From Physcia stellaris (taxonomy: Eukaryota; Ascomycota; Lecanoromycetes; Caliciales; Physciaceae), in contig JABSSW010000018.1 in assembly GCA_018902385.1 (NCBI GenBank), forward strand, positions 310,001 through 374,000: a DNA stretch of 64,000 nucleotides, read 5' to 3'. The translations under genes and the position numbers were made by a program. Under the pieces are notes generated by a model. It was given only the letters and a program-made list of their open reading frames with translations, had not been told where the DNA came from and made no database searches. Of this stretch, positions 35,279 to 48,300 are shown in pieces (positions within the stretch are counted from its first letter, which is position 1; the number at the start of each line of letters is the position of its first letter).

Positions 35279-36709
35279 ATGGCCTTCTCGCGACTACCCA
35301 CGGAGCTTCTCGACATGGTCCTCCGTCATCTATCTAAGCCAGAGCTGAAGGTTGCACGCCAAACATGCAAATCACTTAACAAAAGTGTCGTCCCTCTACT
35401 CTTTGACACCGTTTATGTTGCAGCAAACCGCCTCGATATGGAGAAAGCGGCTCTTTTGTGTTCGAGCTTCGGCCCTTTCGTTCATCACATGGTATACGGC
35501 TCGCTCTCCTGGTATGGCCTACCATTCAACCTGTTCCTCGAGGAAAACTACGAGTACTTCAAAGGGGATGGTTCGAAAACTCCATCCGAAAACAATAACA
35601 ATATTGAGCTAATCTACAAGAGCCTCCCGCAACCTAGGCAGCTCGATCTTCATATGTTATGGACACAGGTCTGCTACCTCGCCGATGAATCAGAGGGTTT
35701 TATGAAGAGCGGAGATCTCCAGTCTCAGCTCTGCCAGCTGTTGCGAGTATTGCGCAAGCTCGACACAGTTACCATCGATGATCATGATCACATAGATGAT
35801 GATTGTTGCTGTTACCAGATTCTGGTGGACGCTTGTAACCGTCAACGTAAGCAAATACCAAGTGCGACGGATTTTTTCTCTGCAGTGCAGTGCAAGGAAG
35901 ACCATCTCCGTCGTTCGCGAGGGTGTGGTCTGACGGGGGAATATTACAACCCGATGACGTACCTACTGGAGGCATTGGCTACTACACAAGTCTCAGTATC
36001 CAATATCTCGATAGACATCGAATATCCCCAGATAAGGTGTGCGAATGGGCTGTGTCTAGATGCGATACGTCTACCTGGAGAGAGCGTTCAACAATTGAGC
36101 AGACCACTATCCGGATTAACCGAGTTGAAACTGCTTTTTGAGGTACCATATTACTGGGTTCACCCGATCACAATTTTGCCCTGTCAAAAAACCATCTTGT
36201 CTGCTGCTGTGAATCTACGGAAATTACATCTTGAGATACTGGATGTGGATGATGCTCAAATATGGCTGCACGAGAATGCCATATTACCGAATATCTTTGA
36301 TGCTTTTTTGGGATCCTGCGCATTCCCAAGGCTTGAACGCTTTTTTCTACAGAACATTGACGGGACCGAGTCCGCTCTCTTGCAGTTTCTGCAAGGGTCA
36401 CCTAAGCTCAAAGATCTGACAATTCGTTGGTTTTATATGACATCAGGGAATTGGGCACAGCTACTCAAGGAATTGCGGAACTCCTTGATGTTAGAGACAG
36501 TCGAGATCGGAAATTTTGAGGGAGAGCCGGGTGAGATATACTCTGAGTATCTTGAACCGTGGTCGAATAGCTTTTACAGGGACTGGGCTTCCGTGGTAAC
36601 GAGGTTCTTCCTGAATGATGGTCCAAACCCCTTCGATAAGAGCACCTGGGTGGAAAATAGAGGTGACGACAAGGGGTACTACCGTTACTGTCCTGTAAAA
36701 AGCCAATAA
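35279..36709 (+). CDS. F-box protein
   Basis: Single-exon gene of 476 residues. The N terminus is a clear F-box (FSRLPTELLDMVLRHLSKPE, then LKVARQTCKSLNKSVVPLLF, residues about 3-45), expected to bind Skp1 in an SCF ubiquitin ligase. The remainder has weak leucine-rich, LRR-like features (LTELKLLFEVP, NLRKLHLEILDV, SPKLKDLTIRWF) without obvious WD40 or Kelch repeats. This is the common layout of the expanded fungal F-box families whose substrates are mostly unknown. The gene stands alone, with long intergenic stretches on both sides, and looks intact. Confidence 0.88.
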   Translation: MAFSRLPTELLDMVLRHLSKPELKVARQTCKSLNKSVVPLLFDTVYVAANRLDMEKAALLCSSFGPFVHHMVYGSLSWYGLPFNLFLEENYEYFKGDGSKTPSENNNNIELIYKSLPQPRQLDLHMLWTQVCYLADESEGFMKSGDLQSQLCQLLRVLRKLDTVTIDDHDHIDDDCCCYQILVDACNRQRKQIPSATDFFSAVQCKEDHLRRSRGCGLTGEYYNPMTYLLEALATTQVSVSNISIDIEYPQIRCANGLCLDAIRLPGESVQQLSRPLSGLTELKLLFEVPYYWVHPITILPCQKTILSAAVNLRKLHLEILDVDDAQIWLHENAILPNIFDAFLGSCAFPRLERFFLQNIDGTESALLQFLQGSPKLKDLTIRWFYMTSGNWAQLLKELRNSLMLETVEIGNFEGEPGEIYSEYLEPWSNSFYRDWASVVTRFFLNDGPNPFDKSTWVENRGDDKGYYRYCPVKSQ

Positions 36710-39700
36710 ATCCAAACGATAGGCTTTTCTTTGTCCTCATCGTGTGGTTGGCAGTCACTACAATTTCGGCGAACCTCGACATCAGCATTTTACGGCCTTC
36801 TACGGTGGAAGCAGGATTGAGAAGCAAACGGCAGAGCCGTGTAATGGCGCGGGATGGTTATCGGCGATAGTCGTGAAGAGCCATGCAATTGAGATAGGGC
36901 CACTTCTGAGAAGCCAGTTCATCATGATGACTTGAGCGCGGCAGAAGACTTGAACATACTTCGCAGTTTGCGGGCCAGCATTATGGCGTAGCACAATCAT
37001 TATCCAGTAATCTTGCTCGAGCCTTTGGCGCTTTACACTTACTCCCAAGAAACCAACAGAGTAACCAAACTTGTACCCGAGTTCGGAAACACGACGATGA
37101 CATTCAATCTTCGAATAACACCTATACTTCACGAATAAAATCGGATAATGGTGCAGTCTCATTATCAAAATCTCTCCATGCTATCTAAGCTTTATGGGTC
37201 TTTCACATTCACAAGATGGCTACTGATCACCAAGAGATTGAAATTTACAAATATTGATGTGCGTATTTGATATATTCAGCGCTTAAAGAAAAGCGAAACA
37301 TTCTTCTCCAAACTGTGGTTTTCCAAGATACTTTTGACCTCATTTCGGCATGTTTGCAACAATACCTTATTTCTTATTGCTGGCGGTTGGCGTGTGGATC
37401 ATCAAATGGCCATGTCTCACTTTCTTGTCCTGTACATCTCGTTTCTTCATCAGCCTTATCACAGCCTGGACATCGCTTCTCAGATCCTGGATATCCCATC
37501 CCTACATTCTCTGATATTATTCGACGGGCTTGGGATGGGGCATCCGTGATGATTCGATTCGAAGTACTTAAGAATGGGTAGCGTCGACCTTTCTGAGCTG
37601 CGATGGGATATTTTTCATGTGCATAGCATCAACTCTCCGTCACTTCTTCATTAGATGGCCAAGGTAGGATGGAATGATATCTCCAATAGGCTATCTCATC
37701 CGCGTCTCAGTCAAGTCCCGACGACTGCTTGTCAGGAGTATAAGTTTGATCGCTGAGCTTGGTCTCGATGACAGTGAGAGGTGTTTGCGCACTTTTCAAA
37801 GAGTTACGCAAGTCAGCGACAGCAGTGTTGAATTCATGATTCGCTGCTGCCGCAACGATCCAACCGGCATGAGTTTTGCTCAATTTCCTGACCGTCTCCT
37901 AATCCTTCCTCCCTTGATCTACTCTTGTGATCAAATCTTCTATGCGCGTTATTTTCTTCACTTGCTCCTCCAACCCTTATTTCGATCTCCAGCTCATTTA
38001 TCCTTTCGCATTGTGTAATGTATCTCAAGTCCTTTTTTGTGTCTTCATCCACCGGCATCGACACCAAGAATCTCCCCTCTGTAGATTGCATCCCGAGTTG
38101 GGGGTGCGTATCATGCCTCCGGCATGCCAAATGTTTGTACCCCCAAGGTAAGAATGGGATCCGCATAGCAGGGAGCCGACGATCTCGGCTGCTCCACACA
38201 GCCTTTTGTTTCTAACCTCGATAGGGAACAAGGATGTTTGTGGGAGCTAAGTTTTGTGAGGGTTTTGAGGCGGTAGCACTTGTTTGTGTCTGATTTATTG
38301 CTTTTGCGGATTGGGAGGATTGTGGTCTACTGTCACCGGATGTCTCCTCTAGCTTTTGAGCGACTCGCTGGTCTCTGGGCTAGATCTGCACGTTTGCGCT
38401 TCTCGCTCGCAGGTATGCGGCTTTGATTCTTGAACTGTTTCACGAAATCCATTGATCCTTGCAGTGGTTCTGCGTGAGTCGAGGTGAATTTGATCATTTG
38501 CCTGGGAATGCAGCTTTTTCATAACTGTCAACAGTGATAGCGTCTGTTGCGTTGACTGATATACCGTACATCTCGCTGCCGCCGTTGAATTGTACGTTCT
38601 CTATCTCAGCTGTTAACGAAAAATATTCGAAGTTTTTCGATGTGCTTACCTCTATGCTCACCTCTATGCTCACACCCAAAAACCCATCCAGATACTATAA
38701 CTGTCCTTGGACCGATTCCTCCCCAGCATCTCTGCCAATCTCTCTGCTTGATCTTCATGTCCTGAATCTTTCTGCCTAACATTTGCGTATTCGCTTTCAA
38801 ATGAAACAGTTGTGGGACTCAAAGAATTCCCACCGAAAAGTAACGTGTTCCCGTAGTCGAGCATCATACCCCTCCTCTTCGCTTTTCTTGCTTTTGTCCT
38901 TAATCATTCCTTCGAACAGTGATTCTGTCCGAGGAGGGCGATCCTTGGTTGGGTTGTTCACTGCTGGCAAGGCTCCCAGCACCGCGCTCCATGTGCCCTG
39001 TTCTGGCAGCGCGGGCACTTTGAAAGAACGTATCCTCCTCCGTCATCGCCATGATGGCTAGGTCTGGAGTTGTTGTTTTTGCGTCGAAGGGATTCGCCTT
39101 TGGCGCCGAAAGGTACGATTGCGAAGTTCATACTGTGACATACTTTTAGCGAGCGGTCAGATGGATGATGGTTGACTGTCTTGCTTTTGTTCTTCTCGGT
39201 TGGGTCAGCGCGAACGAGGGCTGTTTGTTACGAGAGGTTTGGTAGTTGTTTAGCCTACATCGGTTTCAGTTGCTGATTGGTAGCTGTGTTTTGTATTGAT
39301 GATAGCTCTGACGCTTGACTTGTTTGCTAGACTTGCATTTGTTTCCAGTGAGCTTCTAGCAGCTGGAAGACGAAAAGAATCAATGGCTTTGTCGCCTTGA
39401 TGTCTAGCCTGTCGCATAACAGCTTCATGGTGTCTGCTTTTATATGTGGTTTGACTTTGTGGTCGGGGCTTGGGACTGTGAGATGAGCATCAAAGAGATT
39501 TAGATGAGGTAGGTTGATCGCTTCTTTGGATGATTGTGGTTATGATGAGGACAGATTTTATTTTCGAGGACAGGATTTCCCAAGTGATATTGCAGGCAAG
39601 CTCGTCTGCTGTCATCTGTAGCTTTCTCGTCTGTAAGCTTTGTTTACAGTACTTTAGTCTGTGTGATATACTGAATCATAATCTGCTAGAATAAAGACGT

Positions 39701-42700
39701 GTATAGAGTTGTTTTCGACAACTTCGATTCTTCGATATAGGAAATCGCAAAGCTCAGAGATCGAATTCAGGAGCGAAAATACGAAGCATTCTGCAATTTC
39801 TCTCGCTCATGCTGGGATTGCTTCTTTGCGTCGTCTTCGCTCGCCCTTCAAACTCTTCGATATCGTGGACTTGAACTGTTTCGAAAAGTGCGGATCATCT
39901 CTTTTTCAAGATCCGCTTCGTGTTGATTTCATTTTCCCTTTGATCTGGATAAGAATTTGGCCTTTAGATAGCTTGAGGAATAGTTGTCGTTCATGATGAA
40001 AAGTGAGAATTCTAGCGCATTTTAGCAAGGAGTGAGCTGGTGATTTTTTGGATTCGCGCTCTTGAAAGTGCTATATTAGGGATGTTGGCTGAGAAGTAGT
40101 AAGGAAAACGAGAGACGGAAGTAGGTGGGCTTGTCCTTAGTATCATTAGGAAGTGCAAAAGTGAGTTCTTTTAAAAGCTCGAAGATGCAGGTATCACAGC
40201 TAGAGAAAGCTTGAAATTGGGATCGGAAATGGGGATGCTGTAGCAGTTTGTCTTCTTTCTATGATATAACATAATGATTATACAATATGTCCAAGTTCTT
40301 AGAGTTCTCTTTTTCAGTACAGAATGAAGAAAACAAAGAGAGATAAATTAGCAAGAATCAATTGACAGTATTGTGATGAATTGTCTGTTTGTTGACAGAT
40401 ATTATAGCTGATTCAATTGAAACACAGTCGTGCAGAAACCGTGAAAAGGGAGCTGCTGATGATTGGCTGATTGTGCCAAAATAGAAGAAGGTGGTTGCCC
40501 GACCTCGATTTCAATGTCGATCCAATGATTGAATGTAAGCTCCCCTCGTGAAATCGAATTCGTCTCCAAATATCTGATATCAGAGTTTTCTCTGTCTAGT
40601 CGGATATGACTAGATAAGCTTGCTGCTCAGCCTTTTGCTTTGGCTTTGTCGGCTTCCGCTTCCTTGTGTCTTTCGGAGATCATCCCGAAAATCAGTGTAG
40701 ATTCACTTGTGCATGGATGATTGATTCGTCGTAGTTCGAACTTGAATCCTCGTGCTTACGTTTGAGAGGTTTCTCCTGAGACGTATGGCTTTGTAGTCGT
40801 TGTTGACAAATCGATAATGACATATTGATAGACAGATGACGAGATAGGAAAAGACATAACAGCCATCCTCTACAAGAAGTTGATCTTCAAGGTTAAAAGA
40901 TCATTCTTAAGGCTCGAGCCAACGTTCGACTTTTGAAAATACCATTCCTGTATTCCTATTGGTCACGGAAAACCTATTGGGGAAGGTTTGAAATCCGAGC
41001 TTCGCGACGTAACTTTGTGCGATTGCGTTCGACGATGAATCACACGTAGTCATACGAATTTTCTTGGTTTTAAGTATATAGCATACACTGCATTGGCAAC
41101 TTTGGCGCTTGTCGACTCCAGATCGAACACAAAGCTGGTGGTACTAGTGATTATGATGTGAGCATGAGACTGGAAGGAATAAATATAACAAGGAGCAGAC
41201 TTAATTCAATCTTATTGATTCGAACTTGAATGAGTCCGTTTTTAGAATCTGCCGCGTCCAGTAGTGTCATTCCGAACTTGTTGCCTTATTGGGGGAGCCG
41301 TGGTATTCCGTATCCAAGGCTACGACACCCCCATTACCACGTCCTCGAAGATAACGACATCCACGAGCTCCTGACGCAAGGACGCCTCGCGTGCCAAGCC
41401 GCAGAGCATCAGATCTGGCGAGGTTTTACCAGAATATGATAGTACGACTTCTAAGGACAGATGATAGCATGTTCTCCTTGAAAACTGGTTCATTTGACAT
41501 TGTGCAGCTTGAAGTGGTGGTTTCGTGAGTCCGGAATGAAGCGGTGGGATGACAGAGTCAAGTTTGAACTGATGAGAAACAAGATATCTGGAAAAATAGA
41601 TTGTCGTCTTTATTTTCTCTTGGGAATCATCGCTTTTGCTGCTCCTCCTAGATCGCCATACATTTCGCAGGCAAGCGTAGGTCCGTTTTCAGTCTTTCCG
41701 GGAGTAGTCTTCCATCTTTTAGCAATTTTTTCTCTGGAGTTTGTAAATGGAATGATCGCTATAAAATTAAGGATAGACATGACTGATAACATAAACTTGT
41801 AATGTATGTAGAGCAGGATTGCCGAGACTACTCAAGGATGGTGTAGACTTTTCAACGCATTTACAACTCCTACTAATGATGCGAAACGTAATGTGATAGA
41901 AGTGATGCTATTAAGATCAGCCATGATCCAGCTTGAGCCGATGATTCCGATTAGAGTGTAGCAAGATACCAAGATGATTGATTTCATCTCGTAGTACTAG
42001 TAGCTCTGATTCGACATCGTCGATATCGTCATTGATATCCACTTTGATTCCGAAGCTAGTCAATAAAATTAAGTAAAGCGGACAATGATCGATGAATCAT
42101 AGAAATTTACTGTGATTAGCTGCCTATTGACTTATCAAAGGGTGCGAAGAGAGCAGGGAAAGAAGTCCTAGAGGAGGGCAAGAGAATGCTGTGAGAATAT
42201 CGAGAGACTTTCTAGAGATTTTGAAGAAAGACTGAGAAGGGTAGGGTGGGGTCTCCTCCTCTTCTTCCTTAGACTGTTCGTCAAAGCTGATTGCTTTTGA
42301 AGTCTTGTTCCTAATCCTGGCGACCATTAGCTGGAATTTGGAGCTGGCAAGACGTTTGGTAAATTGAATCGGCTTTTCATAGCCTTCGACTGCCCGTTCG
42401 TCAGTACCAATGCTGAGGAACAGCACAAACTTTTGAGGAATCCTTCTTTCCGGACTCCCAATTTTCACCATACATGTAAGGGTGACTTACCGATCGTGTT
42501 GAACACCTTTTGGGACTCGACAGGTGGCGGAGGGACTGGTGCATCATCCTCAGCTGTAGTGGCTGGTGACCTGAGGTACTGTGCTCGGGCTAGGTTTATA
42601 CAGTCCAATTCCTTCAGGGATAAGCAACGGATATGGCTCTTACAATTAGATATAGGATTTCATGTAATGAAGCTTGATTGACTCGAGTCTCGAAGTGTGC

Positions 42701-43897
42701 GATGATGTAGCAAGGCTAGGAATTATTCCGGTAGTTGTCCTATCAGGTTGCGGTGAAGGAATGATTCAGGAAGCAAAGAAGCAAGTATGAAGGACATAGT
42801 GGCCCTAAAAAGTCTATAATAGAAGTTGCTCTTTGTTTGTCAGAGTTTATCTTATAGTAAGGATGCAGAAACTTACGCTATGTTCGCGTGTCCCCGGCGC
42901 AAAGTACAGGAGAGAGCAGTCTGAGACCCACAGTGCTAAGGGCAGACATCTAATCACATATCTTTGCGTTCCAAGTGTGGGTGCCCATGACCTGTAATTT
43001 TGACAAAGTGAGCCTAGAACCCAGTAGAAGAAAAGACGTAGCACAGCGTAAGGTGCACTCTGTCGAGATAGATAGTGTCGTGACTTCGCGTGAGTAAGAC
43101 AAACATAACAGTCTTGTTGGCTAACTTCCGATTGCGATACGTGTTTTGAACCTAATCGCCAATTTCACCAATTGTGACGAGATGCATGCCGAGGAGCCGT
43201 AGAGAACCGAGCAAAATGAGAGAAGGTATACACGACAGAATGAAAGTACTGAAAAGATGAGACTCAGCCGTCCGAGATCAAATACTTTGATATTAAATCA
43301 TGCTATGTAACCGAAGGCTCATCAAACCATCCAAGGCATAGACGGATAGAAAACATGATGGAAAACGGGAACAAGGCAAGTCATCCGTCCGATGAAGTTG
43401 ATAATACAGCAAGTGATAATGCTGTCTGTTGCATCGAAGTCATTATATAGGAGGTAATGAAGAAGTTGCGCTGAAGTGGTATTTGCACACAAAACTTATC
43501 GCTATAAGAATATCTGTAATCCTCCGACAAACCTCTTGACAAGGCTGGATTTGCGGCGGGACGGGTCTGGCGACATCAAGGCTAGGTTTTTGATGGCGTT
43601 GCAGGACAACATCAATTCGCTGAATCACCGAATTGACCAAGATCTCAGTAACCTGATCTTCTTGAAGTACGTGTTCCACAGGACTCGAACATGGACAAAG
43701 CGGAGCAACTTTGTGCGCAGGGAGTACTACCATAACATTGGTAGACGTTGCGCGGGAATCTTTTCCAAAGAAAACAACTCTGGCGATCTGAGGAGCTAAT
43801 GTAGTTCCATACTGGATGAAATCGGATGGGATTATTGGCGCCCCTTCACTATATCTGGCGTTTTATCCAGAGCATATTCCTAAGCTAGAATTTGCTG
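36710..43897. other. 7.2-kb gene desert next to the transposon block
   Basis: I find no gene with recognisable domains or a multi-exon structure. A minus-strand stretch at 38600-39060 has a few overlapping frames of about 65-75 codons with protein-like composition (LPEQGTWSAVLGALPAV; RSKDSYSIWMGFWV) and could be a decayed gene. A GC-richer patch at 41230-41440 encodes a 69-codon frame with no known match. A plus frame at 43476-43799 (QDNINSLNHRIDQDL) is also unassigned. The sequence does not show the strong CpT/CpC depletion seen right of about 44010. Confidence 0.4.
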
Positions 43898-44049
43898 AAT
43901 CGGCCTGCTGGACAGGGATGCTGATGCAGGGAAGGCGCATGGATGCTCAATCGTCAGAGAAATTGCTCGGATCTTCTGCTCGTTATATTGCAGACGATCG
44001 CTCATTGTTTTTTTTTTTTTGTTTTTCATTTTTCGAAACGTTTGTTTTC
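43898..44049 (+). repeat. Split direct repeat copy A1 (left end of outer element)
   Basis: A1 aligns to A2 at 54994-55142 over about 150 bp, ending after a shared CGAAACGTTTGTTTT. The first about 110 bases of A1 keep normal base composition, whereas A2 shows C-to-T and G-to-A changes at many CpT/CpC positions. A1 therefore serves as a largely undamaged reference. Confidence 0.8.
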
Positions 44050-45077
44050 AATATATCGAAATTCTGTATATCAATTCGTTGTTGTTTTGATGTTGCAATT
44101 TCAAATATCATTTTTTCGATATTTTTATATCAAATTATTTATTTTTTGTTCATACACGCGTCGCGTATTCACGTCGTCGTCGTTATAATTAAACAAAAAA
44201 TCGTTAAACAATCAAACGTCAACAAATTAAATGTCAAATTTTTCAAAAAATCGAATGTTATTTTCGATGATTTCACGTTTCGTCAAACACGTTTTGTCGA
44301 CGTCAAAAAAATCATTTATTTGACGTCAAATTTAACATCGCGATTTCGATTTCGTCAATCGTTTTTTCGTTTTTTCGATATGAAAAAATTCGTGAAAAAC
44401 GAATTCATCAACGCAAACAAACAAAAATTTTTCGTTTTCAAACGAAAAAACGACATCGACGCGACGAAATATCAAATAAAAAAATGCAATTGAAACGAAA
44501 TCGTACGATTTCGTTGATTTTTCAAATGTTTTCGTCGTCAATCAACGATAATACGTTTTTTTTGATATCAAACGTGCATTTTATTTTTTTCGTTGTATCA
44601 CAATTTTTTTTTTTACAATTCATACGCAATTGCGATGTTCGCGAAATTTCGAACGTTTTTTATTGATTTCAATCAACAAATCGTGAAATTCGTTTTATTT
44701 GTCATTTTTTCGATTATCGATCGCAAACATTTCGAAAATATTCGAATCGACAAATTCAAAATCAAAAACATGTTAAAATTCGATGAAAATTTTGTTTCGA
44801 CGTCAAATAAAATCATTTTTGTCGACGAAACGATTCAAATAATCAAATTCAAAAAACATTTTTTTCGTTGTTTGATAATTTATTTTCAAATTGTTTTTTT
44901 TATCGCGTCGACAACGATGCGATACGATTTGTCAATAATTCAATCAACATATATGCGAAATTTGTTAACGATAATAAATTAAAAAATTTTCGTTTTCGTG
45001 TTGTTGTATCACGAAAAATTCGTGATTCGTATCATATTCATGAATCAAAACAATTTCAAATTTTGAATGAAATCGTA

Positions 45078-45301
45078 TGTTACGAACATGTCTGACAAAT
45101 AGATTTGACAAATAAATAATTGATATGATATGTGATCGAACAACGAATTATGTTTTAATTTTACGTTGAAATTAACGTGATTTGAAACTTGACGTCGCAC
45201 ATTGCTTGCAATTTCAACATTTTGTATTTATTTGTTTTTGCAAATTTATTGTTTTCGTTTAATTAATCAATAATACGTTTATTCAAGCACGATTCATGAT
45301 A
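45078..45301 (+). repeat. 5' LTR of the Ty3/gypsy element
   Basis: Starts TGTTACGAACATG and ends CATGATA. About 94% identical to the 3' LTR, with one single-base length difference. The start TG is kept; the end is TA, as expected if an original CA was mutated. The boundary is fixed by the TCGTA duplication. Confidence 0.88.
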
Positions 45302-48300
45302 TTACAATAAATTTTCAATTTTATCGTTCGTCGTGATACGCGAACGTTCAAAAATAAAATTTCAAATCGATCAAGTTTTTTTGACGAAACAAACGACGAA
45401 AATTTTTGTTGATCAAACAAACGATCAAAAGTCTTTTTAACGAATCATTTGACGAAAATCGTAAAATAACAAATCGAATTTTCACGCAAACGACGATATT
45501 TTCGACGATAAAAAAAATTGATTCGATTAATTTTTTTTTATTATTTTTCAACTTTTCATTTTCAATTATGACTCGAAATCATCACGAAACAACTTTTTCG
45601 AATTTTTTATTTCGATGAAACAACGTTTCAAAACGTTACGTTTCAATGTGAATCGTATGTTACAAAAAATCAATGACAATTTTTTCGACGAAAATTTCGT
45701 CGAACAATTCAAACGTCGTCGATTTGTTTCAACGATCGAATTCATAAAAATGAAAAATAACGAAATCATTCATTTTTTGAACATCGTCATCATCGATCAA
45801 TTGAAATGATGAATCAATCAAAAAGTCATCGATTTTTTGAAAAAATTTGATCGATTACGCATTGATCGTGACAACTATTTGAACGTTTTGATTCAATATC
45901 AGAATTTGTACAATATCGTCAACGTCGATCGTGACGAGTTGATCAATACAAACGTTGAATTCGATGAAATTCGCAAAAAAATGAATACATTGAAAATTAA
46001 TTACGAGCAAACGCGTGATCGATTTTTAATCAAACAACACGATTATATTTTTCTCAAAAAAATCATGACGTTTTGTTAGTGACGACTCGCGATCGTACAC
46101 GAAATTCTAATAACGATAATGAAAACAACGACGACGAAATCAACGTAATTAATTTTTTGAATAAAAGCAAACGACGTTCAAAAATTCATTTAAATTTTCT
46201 TAAATTCATCGACGAAATGAAATTTATTTGACGTGTTTAAAAAACAAAAATGCATGATAAAATGACGATCAACGTCGATTATTACGACACGAACATAATC
46301 GCAATTATTATTGTGATTGATTGAATTGAAAATGATGTCGATAATCACATACAATCGATACGTGATATCGACATGAATCATTTCAAAAATTGACATATGA
46401 TATTGAAATTTCTGAATTTCATTTTCGAAAATTCTGATTTCAAACGCAATATACGTATTCAATTTCGAATATTGATCATGAATATTCAAAACTTTCAGTT
46501 TTTTTATTTCATTTTTTTCGTTTTAGCAATTTAATCGATTATAACGAAATCATTAAAATCGAAAAATTGATGAACAAAATTTTTTGAAATTTGAAAAAAA
46601 CGATGAATGTATATTTACGTGAATTCATCACGTTCGATGAAATTCGAATCATTTTGCAACAAATTTACAATTGACAATCGAATTTTCGAAAAAAAAAAAT
46701 CGCGACACGTCGACAACGTTTTAAATTGTTTCAATTCAAATCAATTTTTGTCGTTTCGATTTCGATGCTCTTTACGAAATTTGTTATTTCGATTTTTTTC
46801 GTGAAATTTGTCGTTCATTTTCATTTCAACGCTGAAATCAAAATTTATGATTCGATGACAAACAAATTGATCGTCACGAGCAAATGTTTCACATGCGATG
46901 AAATCGATCACGTATGAAAAATGTGTTCGAACGTTCACAAACATCAAAAACGTCATTGACACAAAATGCAAATGTTTTACATGAACATGATCAACGAATC
47001 GAACGAATTTGATTCGAAAAATTGATAATTCACATCAAAAACGCGATTGATGAATGTTTAAAAATTTTCTTTATTCATCATGACGAATTGTTTGATTTTT
47101 TTGTCAAACGATTTTTAGTCATCAATTGTACGTTGTCATTCAACGATAATAAACATAAATTAGAAATTTTAATAAACATTGATGCAATTGATTATGCTTT
47201 CATTGATAAAGAAATTGCGCAATTTGTATGCAACATGCTGAACATGAATTTCGTATTTTTATTAAAATCGAAATTTATTATCGAATTCGACGATCGTTAA
47301 ATTTTTTCAATAATTCATGTCATTTATTTCAAATTGACAATTGATTTGCATTTCGAATTGACAGTTTTTTTTGTTTATCATCGATTTGAACAATCATTCG
47401 ATAATTTTAGAAAAATCGTGAATGAACAAACATGAAATTATTCTGAATATAATTTACGATAAATTGATTTTTAAATCGTTCAAATGTAATCATCATGACA
47501 ATATATTTATCAAAACAATGCAAATTCGACGTTTGAAAATTTCTGATTCAAATCGTCGATAAAACGTATTTAATTGACGTCGCGATGTTTTTTTATCGAA
47601 AACAGATAACGCGAAACATATTGCTGCAATAGAATTTCGATATACGATTTTATTTCGTTCGCAATTTAATTTTTCGACGTTTTATGTACAAAACGAATCA
47701 AACGTATTCGATTCAAAATGTTTCGATTGCTTTATTCATTCGAAAATCGATCAAAATGACGAATCGTTCGTCGCAAAATCAAATCATTCAAAAATTAATA
47801 TCATAACGATTACGAAAACGACATTCGTCAAAAAAAGAAATTTGAAAAAACAACGCAACAAACGTTGAAAAATCAAAAACAACAATTCGAAATCTTTTCA
47901 TTCTCGAGATTGAATTCAGACGATTCGATGAATATCGCGATAATTGATGCGATTTTTTTGTTTATTCGTCGATTTCAAAAATCGAAAACAAGAAATGCAA
48001 TGTTTTTTCATTACGATCAATCAAATCGATTTCGCATTCAAAACATTGCGAACAGATTTTGAATCGTTGAAAATTGTCGTCATGATCAAGAAAATTCTGA
48101 AACACGAACAAATCAAGTCGATTTTTGAACGTATAATGAAAAAAATATCGAAATATTTCAAATATTTGTCAGAAATATTCGATTTTCAAAAACAATTGAA
48201 TTGTCGTCGTATCGAATTTACGATCACAAAATCGAATTTTTAAACGATAACATTACATTGTTTCGAAATCGAATATATTTTCTGTTCGAATTCAAATTTC

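Noticed and set aside
45078-45306. 5' LTR ending at 45306 so that it closes with CA
   Set aside because: Ending the LTR at CATGATA (45301) leaves an exact TCGTA duplication on both sides of the element, a better fit without extra substitutions.
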